NCBI RefSeq assembly: GCF_013205055.1
Contig: NZ_JABMLF010000005.1
Location: forward strand, 124,001 to 188,000
Length of the DNA: 64,000 bases
From: Rathayibacter sp. VKM Ac-2856
GTDB taxonomy: Bacteria > Actinomycetota > Actinomycetes > Actinomycetales > Microbacteriaceae
Direction of reading: 5' to 3'
This document shows positions 25,794 through 35,166 of this stretch, piece by piece; position 1 is the stretch's first letter; the number at the start of each line of letters is the position of its first letter. The translations under genes were made by a program, and so were the position numbers. Under the pieces are notes generated by a model that did not search any database, was not told the DNA's origin, and saw only the letters and a list, made by a program, of their open reading frames with translations.

Positions 25794-25854
25794 CGCGAGA
25801 TGCCACTTGTGCACGCGACACGCCGTGTCGAGCGTGCACAAGTGGCATCTCGCG
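25794..25854. repeat. Hairpin repeat family A, copy 3
   Basis: Perfect 23-bp arms 25794-25816 and 25832-25854. The inner arm is CACTTGTGCACGC with matching GCGTGCACAAGTG, so it differs from copies 1 and 2 by paired substitutions. The loop extends the stem (GACAC GCC GTGTC). It lies between the stop of the small acidic protein and the stop of the convergent FAH gene, ten bases from the latter. Confidence 0.9.
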
Positions 25855-25863
25855 GGGAGCGAG

Positions 25864-26649
25864 CTAGCCCCGCGCCACCACCGGGCTGAAGAGCGTGCCG
25901 ATGCCCTCGATGTCGATCGCGACCGTGTCGCCGTTGGCGATCGGCCCGACCCCCGCCGGCGTCCCGGTCAGGATGATGTCGCCCGGCAGCAGCGTGAACA
26001 CCCGCGACACGTACGCGATGATCTCCGGCACCCCGTGGATCATGTCGCCCGTGTTGCCGGACTGCAGCCGCCGCCCGTTCACGCGCGTCTCGAGCGCACT
26101 CTCGTTCCAGACGAACTCGGTCTCGATGACCGGCCCGATCGGGCAGAACGTGTCGTACCCCTTGGCCCGGGCCCACTGCCCGTCCGACTTCTGCAGGTCG
26201 CGCGCCGTGACGTCGTTCGCGATCGTGTAGCCGAAGACGACGTCCTCGTAGTCCTCCGCGCGCACGTTCCGCGCGATCGCGCCGATGACGACCGCGAGCT
26301 CGCCCTCGAACTCCACCTGCTGGCTGTCCTCGGGCAGCACGATCGCCTCGTCCGGCCCGATCACCGAGGTGTTCGGCTTCAGGAACATCAGCGGCTCGGC
26401 CGGGGCGTCGCCGCCCATCTCGGCCGCGTGGTCGGAGTAGTTCTTGCCGATCCCGATCACCTTCGAGCGCGGGATCACCGGCGCGAGCAGCTTCGCCTCG
26501 GCGAGCGGGATCCGCTCCCCCGTGGTCTCGAAGCCCGCGAACATCGGGTCGCCGGCGAGCACGACCAGGTCGTCCTCGTCCAGGATCCCGAAGTGGATCG
26601 CGCCTCCGTTGTCCCCGGAGCGCTGCGTGGCGAATCGTGCGATCTTCAT
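25864..26649 (-). CDS. Fumarylacetoacetate hydrolase (FAH) family protein
   Basis: A 261-residue FAH-superfamily enzyme. KVIGIGKNYSDHAAEMG marks the start of the conserved domain, VEFEGELAVVIG supplies two metal-binding glutamates and ANDVTARDLQ the metal-binding aspartate, and LTGTPAGVGPI is the family's C-terminal signature. Members hydrolyse or decarboxylate/isomerise 2-keto acids or acylpyruvates with Mg2+ or Mn2+. It overlaps ilvE by four bases, so it is cotranscribed with branched-chain aminotransferase. This pairing is common in Microbacteriaceae-type genomes; the real substrate is not known. Confidence 0.87.
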   Translation of the reverse strand: MKIARFATQRSGDNGGAIHFGILDEDDLVVLAGDPMFAGFETTGERIPLAEAKLLAPVIPRSKVIGIGKNYSDHAAEMGGDAPAEPLMFLKPNTSVIGPDEAIVLPEDSQQVEFEGELAVVIGAIARNVRAEDYEDVVFGYTIANDVTARDLQKSDGQWARAKGYDTFCPIGPVIETEFVWNESALETRVNGRRLQSGNTGDMIHGVPEIIAYVSRVFTLLPGDIILTGTPAGVGPIANGDTVAIDIEGIGTLFSPVVARG

Positions 26650-27752
26650 GCGTCCAACCTCGTCATCCAGCCGTGCGTGTCCTCGCGACGTCCGTACTGG
26701 ATGTCGGTCAGCTCCTCGCGCAGCGACATCGTCAGCGCGCCGGCCGGCGCGCCCTCCCGGCCCACGGAGAAGCCGTCTCCCTTGAGCTCCGCGATCGGCG
26801 TGATGACCGCCGCGGTCCCGCAGGCGAACACCTCCACCACGTCGCCGGACTCCACGCCGTCGCGCCACTCGTCGATCGACACCTGGCGGCGCTCGACGCG
26901 GTGGCCGCGGTCCTCGGCCAGCTGCAGCACGCTGTCGCGGGTGATCCCCTCGAGGATCGAGTCCGACTCCGGCGTGACGAGCGTGCCGTCCTTCTTCACG
27001 AGCACGACGTTCATGCCGCCGAGCTCCTCGATCCAGCGCGACTCCTGCGAGTCGAGGAAGAGCACCTGCGCGCAGCCGTGCTGGTACGCCTCCTGCTGCG
27101 GCAGCAGCGACGACGCGTAGTTCCCGCCGGTCTTCGCCGCTCCCGTGCCGCCCTTGCCCGCGCGGGCGAAGGACGTCGACAGCCAGATCGACACCGGAGC
27201 GACGCCGCCGGAGAAGTAGGCGCCGGCCGGGCTCGCGATCACGTAGTAGCCGACCTCCTCGGCCGCGCGCACGCCGAGGAAGGCCTCCTTGGCGAACATG
27301 AACGGCCGCAGGTACAGGCTCGTCTCGGGCTCCGAGGGCACCCACGCGCCGTCGGCCGCGATCAGCTGCCGCAGCGACTCGACGAACAGCTCGGTCGGCA
27401 GCTCGGGCAGCGCGAGCCGGCGGGCCGAGCGCTGCAGCCGGCCGGCGTTCGCCTCGGGGCGGAAGGTCCAGATCGAGCCGTCCGCGTGGCGGTACGCCTT
27501 CATCCCCTCGAAGATCTCCTGCGCGTAGTGCAGCACGGCGGCGGCCGGGTCGAGCTGGATCGGGCCGTACGGCTCGACGCGCGCGTGGGTCCAGCCGTCG
27601 GCGCGCGACCAGCCGATGTCGACCATGTGGTCGGTGAAGTGGACCCCGAAGCCGGGGTTGGCGAGGATGCGGGCGCGCTCCTCGTCGGAGCGCGGCGCGG
27701 GATTGGCGGTCGTCTCGAAGGAGAGGTCCTGCCCGGGGAGGGTGTCGGTCAT
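26646..27752 (-). CDS. ilvE: Branched-chain amino acid aminotransferase
   Basis: A 368-residue fold-type IV PLP aminotransferase of actinobacterial length. PLP lysine is in GTGAAKTGGNYASSLL, and the substrate/cofactor segments YLRPFMFA, LDSQESRWIEELGGMNV and EVFACGTAAVITPIAELKGD are present. It transfers the amino group between glutamate and the 2-keto acids of valine, leucine and isoleucine. It is 73 bases after leuB and overlaps the FAH gene, forming leuB-ilvE-FAH. Confidence 0.93.
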   Translation of the reverse strand: MTDTLPGQDLSFETTANPAPRSDEERARILANPGFGVHFTDHMVDIGWSRADGWTHARVEPYGPIQLDPAAAVLHYAQEIFEGMKAYRHADGSIWTFRPEANAGRLQRSARRLALPELPTELFVESLRQLIAADGAWVPSEPETSLYLRPFMFAKEAFLGVRAAEEVGYYVIASPAGAYFSGGVAPVSIWLSTSFARAGKGGTGAAKTGGNYASSLLPQQEAYQHGCAQVLFLDSQESRWIEELGGMNVVLVKKDGTLVTPESDSILEGITRDSVLQLAEDRGHRVERRQVSIDEWRDGVESGDVVEVFACGTAAVITPIAELKGDGFSVGREGAPAGALTMSLREELTDIQYGRREDTHGWMTRLDA

Positions 27753-27825
27753 GAGGGGTTCTTCCTGGAGTGGCGTGGGGCCCGGGGGGAGCGGGAGTCT
27801 GGGGAGGGGCCCGGAGGGTTCGGGG

Positions 27826-28875
27826 TCAGCGGAGCCTGGCGACGACGGAGTCGCCGATCGCGGCCGTCGAGCGCGGGCCGCCGTCGCGCGACTCGATGTC
27901 GGCGGTCACGGCCGCCGTCACGCGGGCGGCCTCGTCACCGCGACCCAGGTGGTCGAGCAGCAGCGCCACCGACAGGATCGCGGCGGTCGGATCGGCGAGC
28001 TGCTTCCCGGCGATGTCGGGCGCGGATCCGTGGACCGGCTCGAACATGCTGGGGAACGCGCCGTCGGGGTTGATGTTGCCCGAGGCCGCGAGTCCGATGC
28101 CGCCGCTGATCGCGCCGGCCAGATCGGTCAGGATGTCGCCGAACAGGTTGTCGGTGACGATGACGTCGAACCTAGCAGGATCGGTCACCAGGAAGATCGT
28201 CGCCGCGTCCACATGGAGGTAGTCGACGGCCACGTCCTCGTAGGTGGCCCCGATCTCGTCGACCAGCCGCTTCCACAGCGAGCCGGAGAAGACGAGCACG
28301 TTGGTCTTGTGCACCAGGGTCAGCTTCGAGCGGCGCTTGCGGGCCAGCTCGAAGGCGTGGCGCACCACGCGCTCGACGCCGTAGGCCGTGTTCACCGAGA
28401 CCTCGTTCGCGATCTCCTGCGGCGTCCCCTGGCGGATCGACCCGCCGTTGCCGACGTACGGCCCCTCCGTGCCCTCGCGGACGACGACGAAGTCGACCTC
28501 GCCGGGCGCCGACAGCGGCGACGGCACACCCGAGTAGAGGCGGGTGGGGCGGAGGTTCACGTAGTGGTCGAGCGCGAAGCGCAGGCGCAGCAGCAGCCCG
28601 CGCTCGATGTTCGCGTCCTTCAGGCGAGGGTCGCCGGGCACGCCGCCGACAGCGCCGAGGAGGATCGCGTCGTGCGCGGAGATCGCGGCGAGGTCCTCGT
28701 CGGTGAGGACGTCGCCGGTCTCGAGGTACCGGCCGGCACCGAGCGAGAACGGCGTCTTCTCGATCACCAGGTCGGAGTCGGCGGTGACGGCGTCGAGGAC
28801 CTTCACGGCCTCGGCGATCACCTCCGGTCCGATCCCGTCTCCGGGGATGACGGCGAGCTTCACGGTGCGGGTCAT
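27826..28875 (-). CDS. leuB: 3-isopropylmalate dehydrogenase
   Basis: A 349-residue isocitrate/isopropylmalate dehydrogenase family member. [15 protein letters not shown] is the N-terminal strand, [18 protein letters not shown] carries the substrate arginines, [17 protein letters not shown] holds the metal aspartates, and [14 protein letters not shown] is the NAD site. It oxidises and decarboxylates 3-isopropylmalate in leucine synthesis. The ATG at 28875 is chosen as the start since the upstream frame is antisense to the MFS gene's neighbourhood. First gene of leuB-ilvE-FAH; leuA/leuCD are not in the window. Confidence 0.93.
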   Translation of the reverse strand: MTRTVKLAVIPGDGIGPEVIAEAVKVLDAVTADSDLVIEKTPFSLGAGRYLETGDVLTDEDLAAISAHDAILLGAVGGVPGDPRLKDANIERGLLLRLRFALDHYVNLRPTRLYSGVPSPLSAPGEVDFVVVREGTEGPYVGNGGSIRQGTPQEIANEVSVNTAYGVERVVRHAFELARKRRSKLTLVHKTNVLVFSGSLWKRLVDEIGATYEDVAVDYLHVDAATIFLVTDPARFDVIVTDNLFGDILTDLAGAISGGIGLAASGNINPDGAFPSMFEPVHGSAPDIAGKQLADPTAAILSVALLLDHLGRGDEAARVTAAVTADIESRDGGPRSTAAIGDSVVARLR

Positions 28876-29002
28876 AGCGGTCCTCAGACGTGCGGGGGCG
28901 CGACGCGTGCGGGGCACTGGGGCGTGCGGAGCACTCGATCGTGCGGGGCAGGAGACCAGCCCAGCGTACTCTCGGGCCGCGGCCCGCGCCGGTCGCGCCG
29001 CG

Positions 29003-30574
29003 TCAGCTGCGGCGGAGCCGCCACGCGGCCACGACGCCGGCCAGCAGCACCAGCCCCACGCCGATCCAGGCCGACCAGCCCACGCCCGCGTCGAACGCGG
29101 CCCCGGCCGACGCCAGCAGGCTCGACGCGGACTCGGCCGGGATCTCGCCCGCGACTGCGACCGCACCGCCCAGGGTCTCCCCCGCGCGCTGCGCCTGCCC
29201 GGCGTCGAGGCCCTCGGGCAGGACCACGCCGGAGCGGTAGGCCGCCGTCAGCACCGTGCCGAGCGTCGCCGTGCCGAGCACCGCGCCCAGCTCGTACGCC
29301 GTCTCCGAGACCGCGGAGGCGGAGCCCGCCTTGTCGGCCGGCGCGTTCGCGAGCACCAGCTCGTTCGAGACGGTCTCGGCCGCGCCGATCCCGAGCCCGA
29401 GGAAGGCGAAGGAGACCGCGACGGTCAGCGCGGAGGCGCCGCCGGGCGCCGCGCTGCCGATCGCGAGCAGCGCGTAGCCGACCGCCGAGATCACGAGTCC
29501 GGCCGGCACGACGATCCGCGGCGAGATCCGACGGGCGATCGGCACCACGCCGAGCCCCGCGCCGATCATCACGACGAGTCCGGGGACCAGCACGAGTCCC
29601 GCCTCGAGCGGCGACAGGCCGACCACGAGCTGCAGGTGCTGCGAGACGAAGAACAGCCCGCCGACCAGCGCCACGACGCTCAGCAGATTGACCAGGATCG
29701 CCGCGCTGAACGAGCCGCGGCGGAAGAGCGAGAGATCGAGCATCGGCACCTCGCGGCGCTGCTGCCGGCGGACGAAGAGCACACCGCTGACGACGCCGAC
29801 CACGAGCGAGAGCACCGCGACCGCGTCGATCCCGTGCTCGGCGGCCGACTTGATCGCGTAGACGATCGGCGCCATCGTCGCGAGCGAGAGCAGGATGCTG
29901 ACGACGTCGACGGGACCCGGCCGCGGGTCGCGCGACTCCGGCACCAGGATCGGCGCGAGCACCACCAGCGGCAGCAGCACCGGCACCGCGAGCAGGAACA
30001 CGGAGCCCCAGGCGAAGTTCTCCAGCAGCACGCCGCCGACGAGCGGGCCGATCGCCGAGCCGACCGCGAAGCCGGTCGCCCAGATCGCGATGGCCATCCG
30101 GCGCTGGTCGCGGTTCGGGAAGAGGCTGCGCAGGAGCGACAGCGTCGAGGGCATCAGGGTCGCGCCGAAGAGTCCGAGCGCGGCACGGGCGGCGATCAGC
30201 GCGCCGGCCGTGGGAGCGAAGGCCGCCGCGACCGAGACGACCGCGAAGCCGACCGCGCCGATCAGCAGGAGCCGGCGCCGGCCGACCCGGTCGCCCAGGC
30301 TGCCCATCGCGACGAGCAGTCCGGCGAGCACGAGTGGGTACGCGTCGACGATCCAGAGCAGCTCGGTGCCGGTGGGCCCGAGGTCCTCCGCGATCAGCGG
30401 CAGAGCGAAGTTGAGGACGGTGTTGTCGACCGAGACCAGCAGCACCGGCAGCATCAGCACCGCCAGCGCGAACCAGGCGCGGCGGCCGACGCGGGGTCCG
30501 TCGGGCTCGACGGCGGCTCCGGAGAGGGAGTCTCGGCTCGTGACGGTGGCGACGGGTGCGGTGCGGGCGGACAC
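29003..30574 (-). CDS. MFS multidrug exporter, DHA2 (14-TM) type
   Basis: A 523-residue membrane protein with about 14 hydrophobic segments. It has the first DHA2 signatures [20 protein letters not shown]-like ([15 protein letters not shown]), [27 protein letters not shown] (motif A) and [18 protein letters not shown] (motif C). It should export drugs using the proton gradient. Start: GTG at 30574 after GAGAGAG; the frame further upstream runs across the TetR gene. The divergent TetR at 30675, with an operator overlapping the MFS -10 box, is the likely repressor. Confidence 0.9.
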   Translation of the reverse strand: MSARTAPVATVTSRDSLSGAAVEPDGPRVGRRAWFALAVLMLPVLLVSVDNTVLNFALPLIAEDLGPTGTELLWIVDAYPLVLAGLLVAMGSLGDRVGRRRLLLIGAVGFAVVSVAAAFAPTAGALIAARAALGLFGATLMPSTLSLLRSLFPNRDQRRMAIAIWATGFAVGSAIGPLVGGVLLENFAWGSVFLLAVPVLLPLVVLAPILVPESRDPRPGPVDVVSILLSLATMAPIVYAIKSAAEHGIDAVAVLSLVVGVVSGVLFVRRQQRREVPMLDLSLFRRGSFSAAILVNLLSVVALVGGLFFVSQHLQLVVGLSPLEAGLVLVPGLVVMIGAGLGVVPIARRISPRIVVPAGLVISAVGYALLAIGSAAPGGASALTVAVSFAFLGLGIGAAETVSNELVLANAPADKAGSASAVSETAYELGAVLGTATLGTVLTAAYRSGVVLPEGLDAGQAQRAGETLGGAVAVAGEIPAESASSLLASAGAAFDAGVGWSAWIGVGLVLLAGVVAAWRLRRS

Positions 30575-30609
30575 GGTGGTGCTCTCTCTCGACGGGGTGA
30601 TCGCCACCG

Positions 30610-30629
30610 AGTATACCGTCCAGCCGGTA
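30610..30629 (-). promoter_or_regulatory. MFS promoter -10 and overlapping TetR operator
   Basis: The minus-strand hexamer TATACT (30615-30610) is a good -10 box about 35 bases upstream of the MFS GTG. It overlaps the interrupted palindrome TACCG-TCCAGC-CGGTA at 30614-30629, a typical TetR-family operator shape lying between the divergent regulator and exporter. No strong -35 is visible. Confidence 0.65.
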
Positions 30630-30674
30630 CAGTAGCTAGAAGGTGGCGCCGAATCCGTCCCTAGGATGGAGCCC

Positions 30675-31205
30675 ATGCCCGCCGCCCCCGCCCGCGACCG
30701 CGTCCTCGACGCCTTCGAGGCCCTGCTGATCGAGCAGGGCGAGCGCGCGGCCACCCTCGACGCCGTCGCCCGGGCCGCCGGTGTCTCCAAGGGCGGGCTG
30801 CTCTACCACTTCCCGTCGAAGGACGCCCTCGTCGACGGACTCGTCGGCCGGCTGGACGACCGCCTCGCCGAGGACATCGACCGGATCCGCACCTCCGACG
30901 AGGGCGTCGTTCCGTACCTGATCCGCACGTCGTTCGCCGCCGACACCCCCTTCGACCGCACCATCCTCGCCGTCTCCCGCGTCGCCCAGGGCAACGACGA
31001 GCGCGCGAGCGCCGGCCTCGCCCGCATCCACGACAGCTGGTACGCCGTCGTCACCGAGGCCGTCGGCGACCCCCTCGTCGCCCGCGCCATCGTCCTGATG
31101 AGCGACGGCCTCTACTACAACTCCGCCCTGCTCCCCACGGGCGACAGCCCCCGCGGCGAGGCCGACGACGTCCTCGCCGTCATCGCCCGCCTCCTCCCCC
31201 ACTGA
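30675..31205 (+). CDS. TetR/AcrR-family transcriptional regulator
   Basis: A 176-residue TetR protein. The N-terminal HTH reads ATLDAVARAAGVSKGGLLYH followed by FPSKDALVDGLV, the classic signature. The C-terminal half is the ligand-binding and dimerisation domain. An ATG lies nine bases upstream (30666), but the ATG at 30675 is better spaced from AGGA at 30663. It is divergent from the DHA2 exporter, and the palindrome between them suggests it represses that exporter, and possibly itself, until a drug-like ligand binds. Confidence 0.9.
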   Translation: MPAAPARDRVLDAFEALLIEQGERAATLDAVARAAGVSKGGLLYHFPSKDALVDGLVGRLDDRLAEDIDRIRTSDEGVVPYLIRTSFAADTPFDRTILAVSRVAQGNDERASAGLARIHDSWYAVVTEAVGDPLVARAIVLMSDGLYYNSALLPTGDSPRGEADDVLAVIARLLPH

Positions 31206-31290
31206 CTAGGCGGAGCGGCCCCCGCCGCCCAGCTGAGAGGAGCGGTTGCCGCCGCCTGGCTGAAAGGAGCGGCCGCCGCCGCGCCCGCCC

Positions 31291-31451
31291 CATGCTCTTC
31301 GACCAGCGCCGCAGGCGCCCCCCATGCCGGTCGACCAGCGCCGCAGGCGCCCCTCATGCTGGTCGAGTAGCGCCGCAGGCGCGTATCGAGACCCACGCCT
31401 GCATACGCCCGATCTCGATACGCCCGCTTCGCGGGCTACTCGATCAGCATG
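31291..31451. repeat. Family-C intergenic repeat, cluster 4
   Basis: Four units: two degenerate (CATGCTCTTCGACCAGCGCC, CATGCCGGTCGACCAGCGCC) and two full units in opposite orientation. They fill the gap between the convergent TetR and PhzF-like genes. Just upstream, GAGAGGAGCGGTTGCCGCCG and GAAAGGAGCGGCCGCCGCCG (about 31236-31280) form a short imperfect tandem repeat. Confidence 0.85.
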
Positions 31452-31484
31452 AAGCCGCAGGCGCGGGCCGAGACCCGCCCGCTC

Positions 31485-32314
31485 CTACAGCCGCACGACC
31501 CCTTCGACGAGCGTCGCCGTCGCGCCGCCGATCCACACGTCGTCGCCGAGGCGCTCCACGAGCACGCGCCCCGCACGCCGCATCGCCGTGCCCTGCGCCG
31601 CCGTGTACCGCTCGGGCGCGAGCCCGGCCCCGATCAGCCACTGCGCGATCCCCGCGTTCAGGCTCCCCGTCACCGGATCCTCCGGCACCCCCGCGTCCGG
31701 GATGAACGCGCGCACCTCGAACGCGCACTCCGCCCCCGCCGGATGCGGCCCGACGACGCCGACGGCGAGCCCGCCGAGCAGCGCCGCCTCCGGCTCGATC
31801 GCGAGCACCCGCTCCGCCGACTCCAGCCGCAGCGCCAGCCAGCCGGGGCCGTTGTCCGCCCACTCGTGCCCGAGGATCTCCGCCCGCGCCAGCCCCAGCG
31901 CCGCGGCAGCGCGCTCCAGCGTCGGCTCGTCCACCGGCCCCGTGCGCTGCCGCGGCGGCGCGGCGAACGCGATCGCCCCGTCCGTCACCCGCAGCCGCAC
32001 GAGCCCGGCCGCGCACTCCTGCACCAGCACGCCCTCCTCGCGCGGCACGCCGCCTCGAGCCACGCGTGCGCGCTGCCCAGCGTCGGGTGCCCCGCGAAGG
32101 GCAACTCCCGCCCCGGGGTGAAGATCCGCAGCCGGTAGTCGGCGTCCGGAGTCGTCGGCGGGAGCAGGAACGTCGTCTCCGACAGGTTCGTCCAGCGCGC
32201 GAACGCGGCCATGTCCGCGTCGGACACCCCGTCGCCGTCCACGACCACCGCCACCGGATTGCCGAGGAACGGCTCCGCGCCGAACACGTCGACCTGGGCG
32301 AACCTGCGCTGCAC
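31485..32314 (-). pseudogene. PhzF-family isomerase, frameshifted
   Basis: The N-terminal part (32314 downward: [38 protein letters not shown]) and the C-terminal part ([16 protein letters not shown] ... DPVTGSLNAGIAQWLI) are both PhzF-like but lie in different frames. The break is at about 32050-32055: CTCGAGGCGGCGTGCCGCG would stay in frame with one more G (LEAGVPREEG). A one-base deletion in a G run therefore splits the gene; it may be real inactivation or a sequencing error. Intact members are about 270-280 residues, which fits the two pieces combined. PhzF proteins are epimerase/isomerase-fold enzymes, mostly of unknown substrate. Confidence 0.8.
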
Positions 32315-32344
32315 GGCGCCGTCCTCTCTCGTCGCGTCCGAGCT

Positions 32345-33937
32345 CTACTGCTCGGTGATGTCGATCTCCTGCATCAGGTCGGCGTCGATCGCGACGCGGA
32401 CCTTCTCCAGCAGTCCGTCGGGCGCCGGCGAGTCGATCGTGATCACCGAGAGCGCCTTGCCGCCGGCCTCGGTGCGCGCGATCTGCATGCCCGCGATGTT
32501 GACCGAGGCGTCGCCGAACTCACGCCCGTAGACCGCGACGATCCCGGGCCGGTCGATGTAGCTCATCACGACGTGGTGCTTCGCGAGCGGCACCTCGACG
32601 TCGTAGCCGTTGATCGCGACGAGCTTCTCGACCTGCTTCGTGCCGGTGAGCGTGCCCGAGACCGAGATCTGCGAGCCGTCCGAGAGGGCGCCGCGGAGCG
32701 TGATCACGTTGCGGTACTCGTCCGAGACCGCATCGGTGATCAGGCGCACCTCGATGCCGCGCTGCTCGGCGAGCACCGGCGCGTTGACGTAGGAGACCGT
32801 CTCGGACACCACGTTGCTGAAGACGCCCTTGAGCGCCGCGAGCTTGAGCACCTTGACGTCGTAGCCGGCCAGCTCGCCGCGCACCTCGACGTCGATCGAC
32901 GTCACCGGCGAGGCGGCGAGACCGGAGAAGACCTGGCCCAGCTTCTCCACCAGCGGGATCCCCGGGCGGACGTACGGGTCGATGACGCCGCCGGCGACGT
33001 TCACCGCGTCCGGCACCAGCTCGCCGGAGAGCGCCAGGCGCACCGACTTCGCGACCGAGACGCCCGCCTTCTCCTGCGCCTCGTCGGTCGACGCGCCGAG
33101 GTGCGGGGTGACGACCACGTTCTCGAGGGCGAGCAGCGGCGAGCCGGTCGGCGGCTCCTTGACGAACACGTCGAGCCCGGCGCCGGCGATGGTCTTCGCG
33201 ACCAGCGCGCGGTGCAGCGCGTCCTCGTCGATCAGCCCGCCGCGCGCGACGTTGACGATGAACGCGGTCGGCTTCATCAGGCCGAGCTGCTCGTCCGAGA
33301 TCATCCCGGTGGTCTCCGGGGTCTTCGGCATGTGGATGGTGATGAAGTCGCTCTGCGCGAGGAGGTCCTCGAGCGACAGGAGCGTGACGCCGAGCTGCTG
33401 GGCGCGGGCGCTGGTGACGTAGGGGTCGTATGCGACCACGTTCACGCCGAAGGCCTGCAGGCGCGCGGTGATCAGCGCGCCGATGCGGCCGAGGCCGATG
33501 ATGCCGACGGTCTTCTCGTAGAGCTCGACGCCCGTGTACTTCGAGCGCTTCCACAGGCCCTGCGCGAGCGCGCTGTGCGCCGCCGGGATGTGGCGGGCGA
33601 GGCTCAGGATGTGCCCCACGGTGAGCTCGGCGGCCGAGACGATGTTCGAGGTCGGCGCGTTCACCACCATGACGCCGGCGGCGGTCGCGGCCGTGATGTC
33701 GACGTTGTCGAGGCCCACGCCGGCGCGCGCGACGACCTTGAGGGCCGGAGCCGCGGCGATCGCCTCGGCGTCGACCTGCGTCGCGGAGCGGACCAGGATC
33801 GCGTCGGCCGTGCCGAGTGCCTCGAGCAGCGCGGGGCGGTCGGTGCCGTCCACGGAGCGGATCTCGAAGTCGGGACCGAGGGCGTCCACGGTGGCGGGCG
33901 AGAGTTCTTCGGCGATCAGGACGACCGGCTTAGTCAC
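32345..33937 (-). CDS. serA: D-3-phosphoglycerate dehydrogenase
   Basis: A 530-residue long-form SerA as usual in actinobacteria. The substrate domain has LVRSATQVDAEAI, the NAD domain VGIIGLGRIGALITARLQAF, and the catalytic His lies in VTPHLGASTDEAQ. An intervening domain (about 320-450) and a C-terminal ACT domain (VVMSYIDRPGIVAVYGREFG) for serine feedback follow. It oxidises 3-phosphoglycerate as the first step of serine synthesis. GTG start at 33937 with AAGGAAG upstream. Monocistronic by position. Confidence 0.94.
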   Translation of the reverse strand: MTKPVVLIAEELSPATVDALGPDFEIRSVDGTDRPALLEALGTADAILVRSATQVDAEAIAAAPALKVVARAGVGLDNVDITAATAAGVMVVNAPTSNIVSAAELTVGHILSLARHIPAAHSALAQGLWKRSKYTGVELYEKTVGIIGLGRIGALITARLQAFGVNVVAYDPYVTSARAQQLGVTLLSLEDLLAQSDFITIHMPKTPETTGMISDEQLGLMKPTAFIVNVARGGLIDEDALHRALVAKTIAGAGLDVFVKEPPTGSPLLALENVVVTPHLGASTDEAQEKAGVSVAKSVRLALSGELVPDAVNVAGGVIDPYVRPGIPLVEKLGQVFSGLAASPVTSIDVEVRGELAGYDVKVLKLAALKGVFSNVVSETVSYVNAPVLAEQRGIEVRLITDAVSDEYRNVITLRGALSDGSQISVSGTLTGTKQVEKLVAINGYDVEVPLAKHHVVMSYIDRPGIVAVYGREFGDASVNIAGMQIARTEAGGKALSVITIDSPAPDGLLEKVRVAIDADLMQEIDITEQ

Positions 33938-34074
33938 GAGAGGCGCTTCCTTCGGGGAGGGGACGGAGCGGGCACCGAGCACGGGGCCCGGTGGAGCCCC
34001 CGCCACTGTAGCGGAGGGCCGCAGCCGCGCCCGGCCGTATGACGCCCGCTCTCGCCGACGGGCGCGGCCCGTCC

Positions 34075-34506
34075 CTAGAGCGAGACCAGGCTCTCGAATC
34101 CGAGGATCAGCTGCACGTCCAGCGAGAGGGCGGCCGAGAGGCACAGCGCCGCGACGAGCAGACCGGTGCGGGCGAGGAGCCCGCGGCGGCGGCCGAGCAC
34201 GAGCGCCGTGACGAAGCAGACCACCGGCAGCGCCAGTCCGAGCAGCAGGACCGTCCAGCCCGTGCCGTTCAGGTCGGTACCGAGCGTCGCGGCGTAGGTG
34301 CGCAGCCCGACGAGGTTGCCGATCCCCTCCCAGACGTCCCAGGCGAAGAAGAGCGCGAAGACCGCGGCGATCAGCACGGAGAGCAGGAGCCGCTTCCCCC
34401 GGCTGTCGCGCCGGCCCGTTCCGCCGAGGGTCGCCTTCGCGGAGGAGTCGGCGGAATCGGCGGCCGTCGACGCGCCGGTCGTCTCGTTCGATGCGGTGTC
34501 GCTCAT
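34075..34506 (-). CDS. Small membrane protein, unknown function
   Basis: A 143-residue protein with a Ser/Thr/Ala-rich N-terminus (about 1-38), then three likely membrane segments: LLLSVLIAAVFALFFAW, VLLLGLALPVVCFVTALVL and LLVAALCLSAALSL. No family recognised. Its start overlaps the stop of the gene before it by one base, so the two membrane proteins form a pair. Confidence 0.7.
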   Translation of the reverse strand: MSDTASNETTGASTAADSADSSAKATLGGTGRRDSRGKRLLLSVLIAAVFALFFAWDVWEGIGNLVGLRTYAATLGTDLNGTGWTVLLLGLALPVVCFVTALVLGRRRGLLARTGLLVAALCLSAALSLDVQLILGFESLVSL

Positions 34507-35060
34507 CACGCCCCCTTCAGGAACGGCAGGGGGGCCAGCAGGATCAGCCCGGCGACCAGCCAGAGCACCCGGGTCCGCGTGCGGGAGCCGCGCGTACCGA
34601 GCAGCACCGCGGCGAACCAGCAGGCGGGCCCGGCCACCGCGAGCCACAGGCCGAGCCCGTAGAGCCCGCCGCCGAGCGCGTCGCCCGCGAAGGTCGTGGC
34701 GCTCGTGGCGCTCTGCCGGGTCGCGGTGATCATCCAGCCGATCGTCCACAGCAGGTAGAGGCCGGCCGCGACGCCCATCGCGACGAGCAGCACGGAGGAG
34801 GCGGCCGCCGCGTCCGCGGCGTCGCGCTCCTCATCGGAGTCGTCGTCCTCGAGCTCGTCCTCGTCGTCCTCGCGCAGCTCGTCCGGCAGCTCGTCGACGT
34901 CGCCCTCGCGCGCCGCCCGGTCCGCCGGAGCCGAGCGGACCGCCCGCGGAGCCTTCCGCCGAGGGGTCCCGTCGCCCGCCACGAGCGTGGGGTCGCCGCC
35001 CTCGCCCGCCCAGCTGAGCGCGTCGTCGTCCCGGTCGTCCTCGGGTCTGCTGTCGATCAC
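34506..35060 (-). CDS. Membrane protein with acidic N-terminal region, unknown function
   Basis: A 184-residue protein. Residues 1-85 are hydrophilic and extremely acidic in the second half (DVDELPDELREDDEDELEDD), then three probable membrane helices (SVLLVAMGVAAGLYLLWTIGW, GLWLAVAGPACWFAAVLLG, VLWLVAGLILLAPL). The design, cytoplasmic acidic tail plus small membrane domain, occurs in Microbacteriaceae proteins of unknown role. It is divergent from the GDSL hydrolase and coupled to the next membrane protein. Confidence 0.72.
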   Translation of the reverse strand: MIDSRPEDDRDDDALSWAGEGGDPTLVAGDGTPRRKAPRAVRSAPADRAAREGDVDELPDELREDDEDELEDDDSDEERDAADAAAASSVLLVAMGVAAGLYLLWTIGWMITATRQSATSATTFAGDALGGGLYGLGLWLAVAGPACWFAAVLLGTRGSRTRTRVLWLVAGLILLAPLPFLKGA

Positions 35061-35166
35061 CGCAACACCCTAGCCGCGCGCCCTCGCCGTCACCTCGGAG
35101 CACCCCGACACCTCCCCGCCACCGCCCGGCCACCCGCCGTCCTCCCCCGCGGGCGACCCTTCCGGG

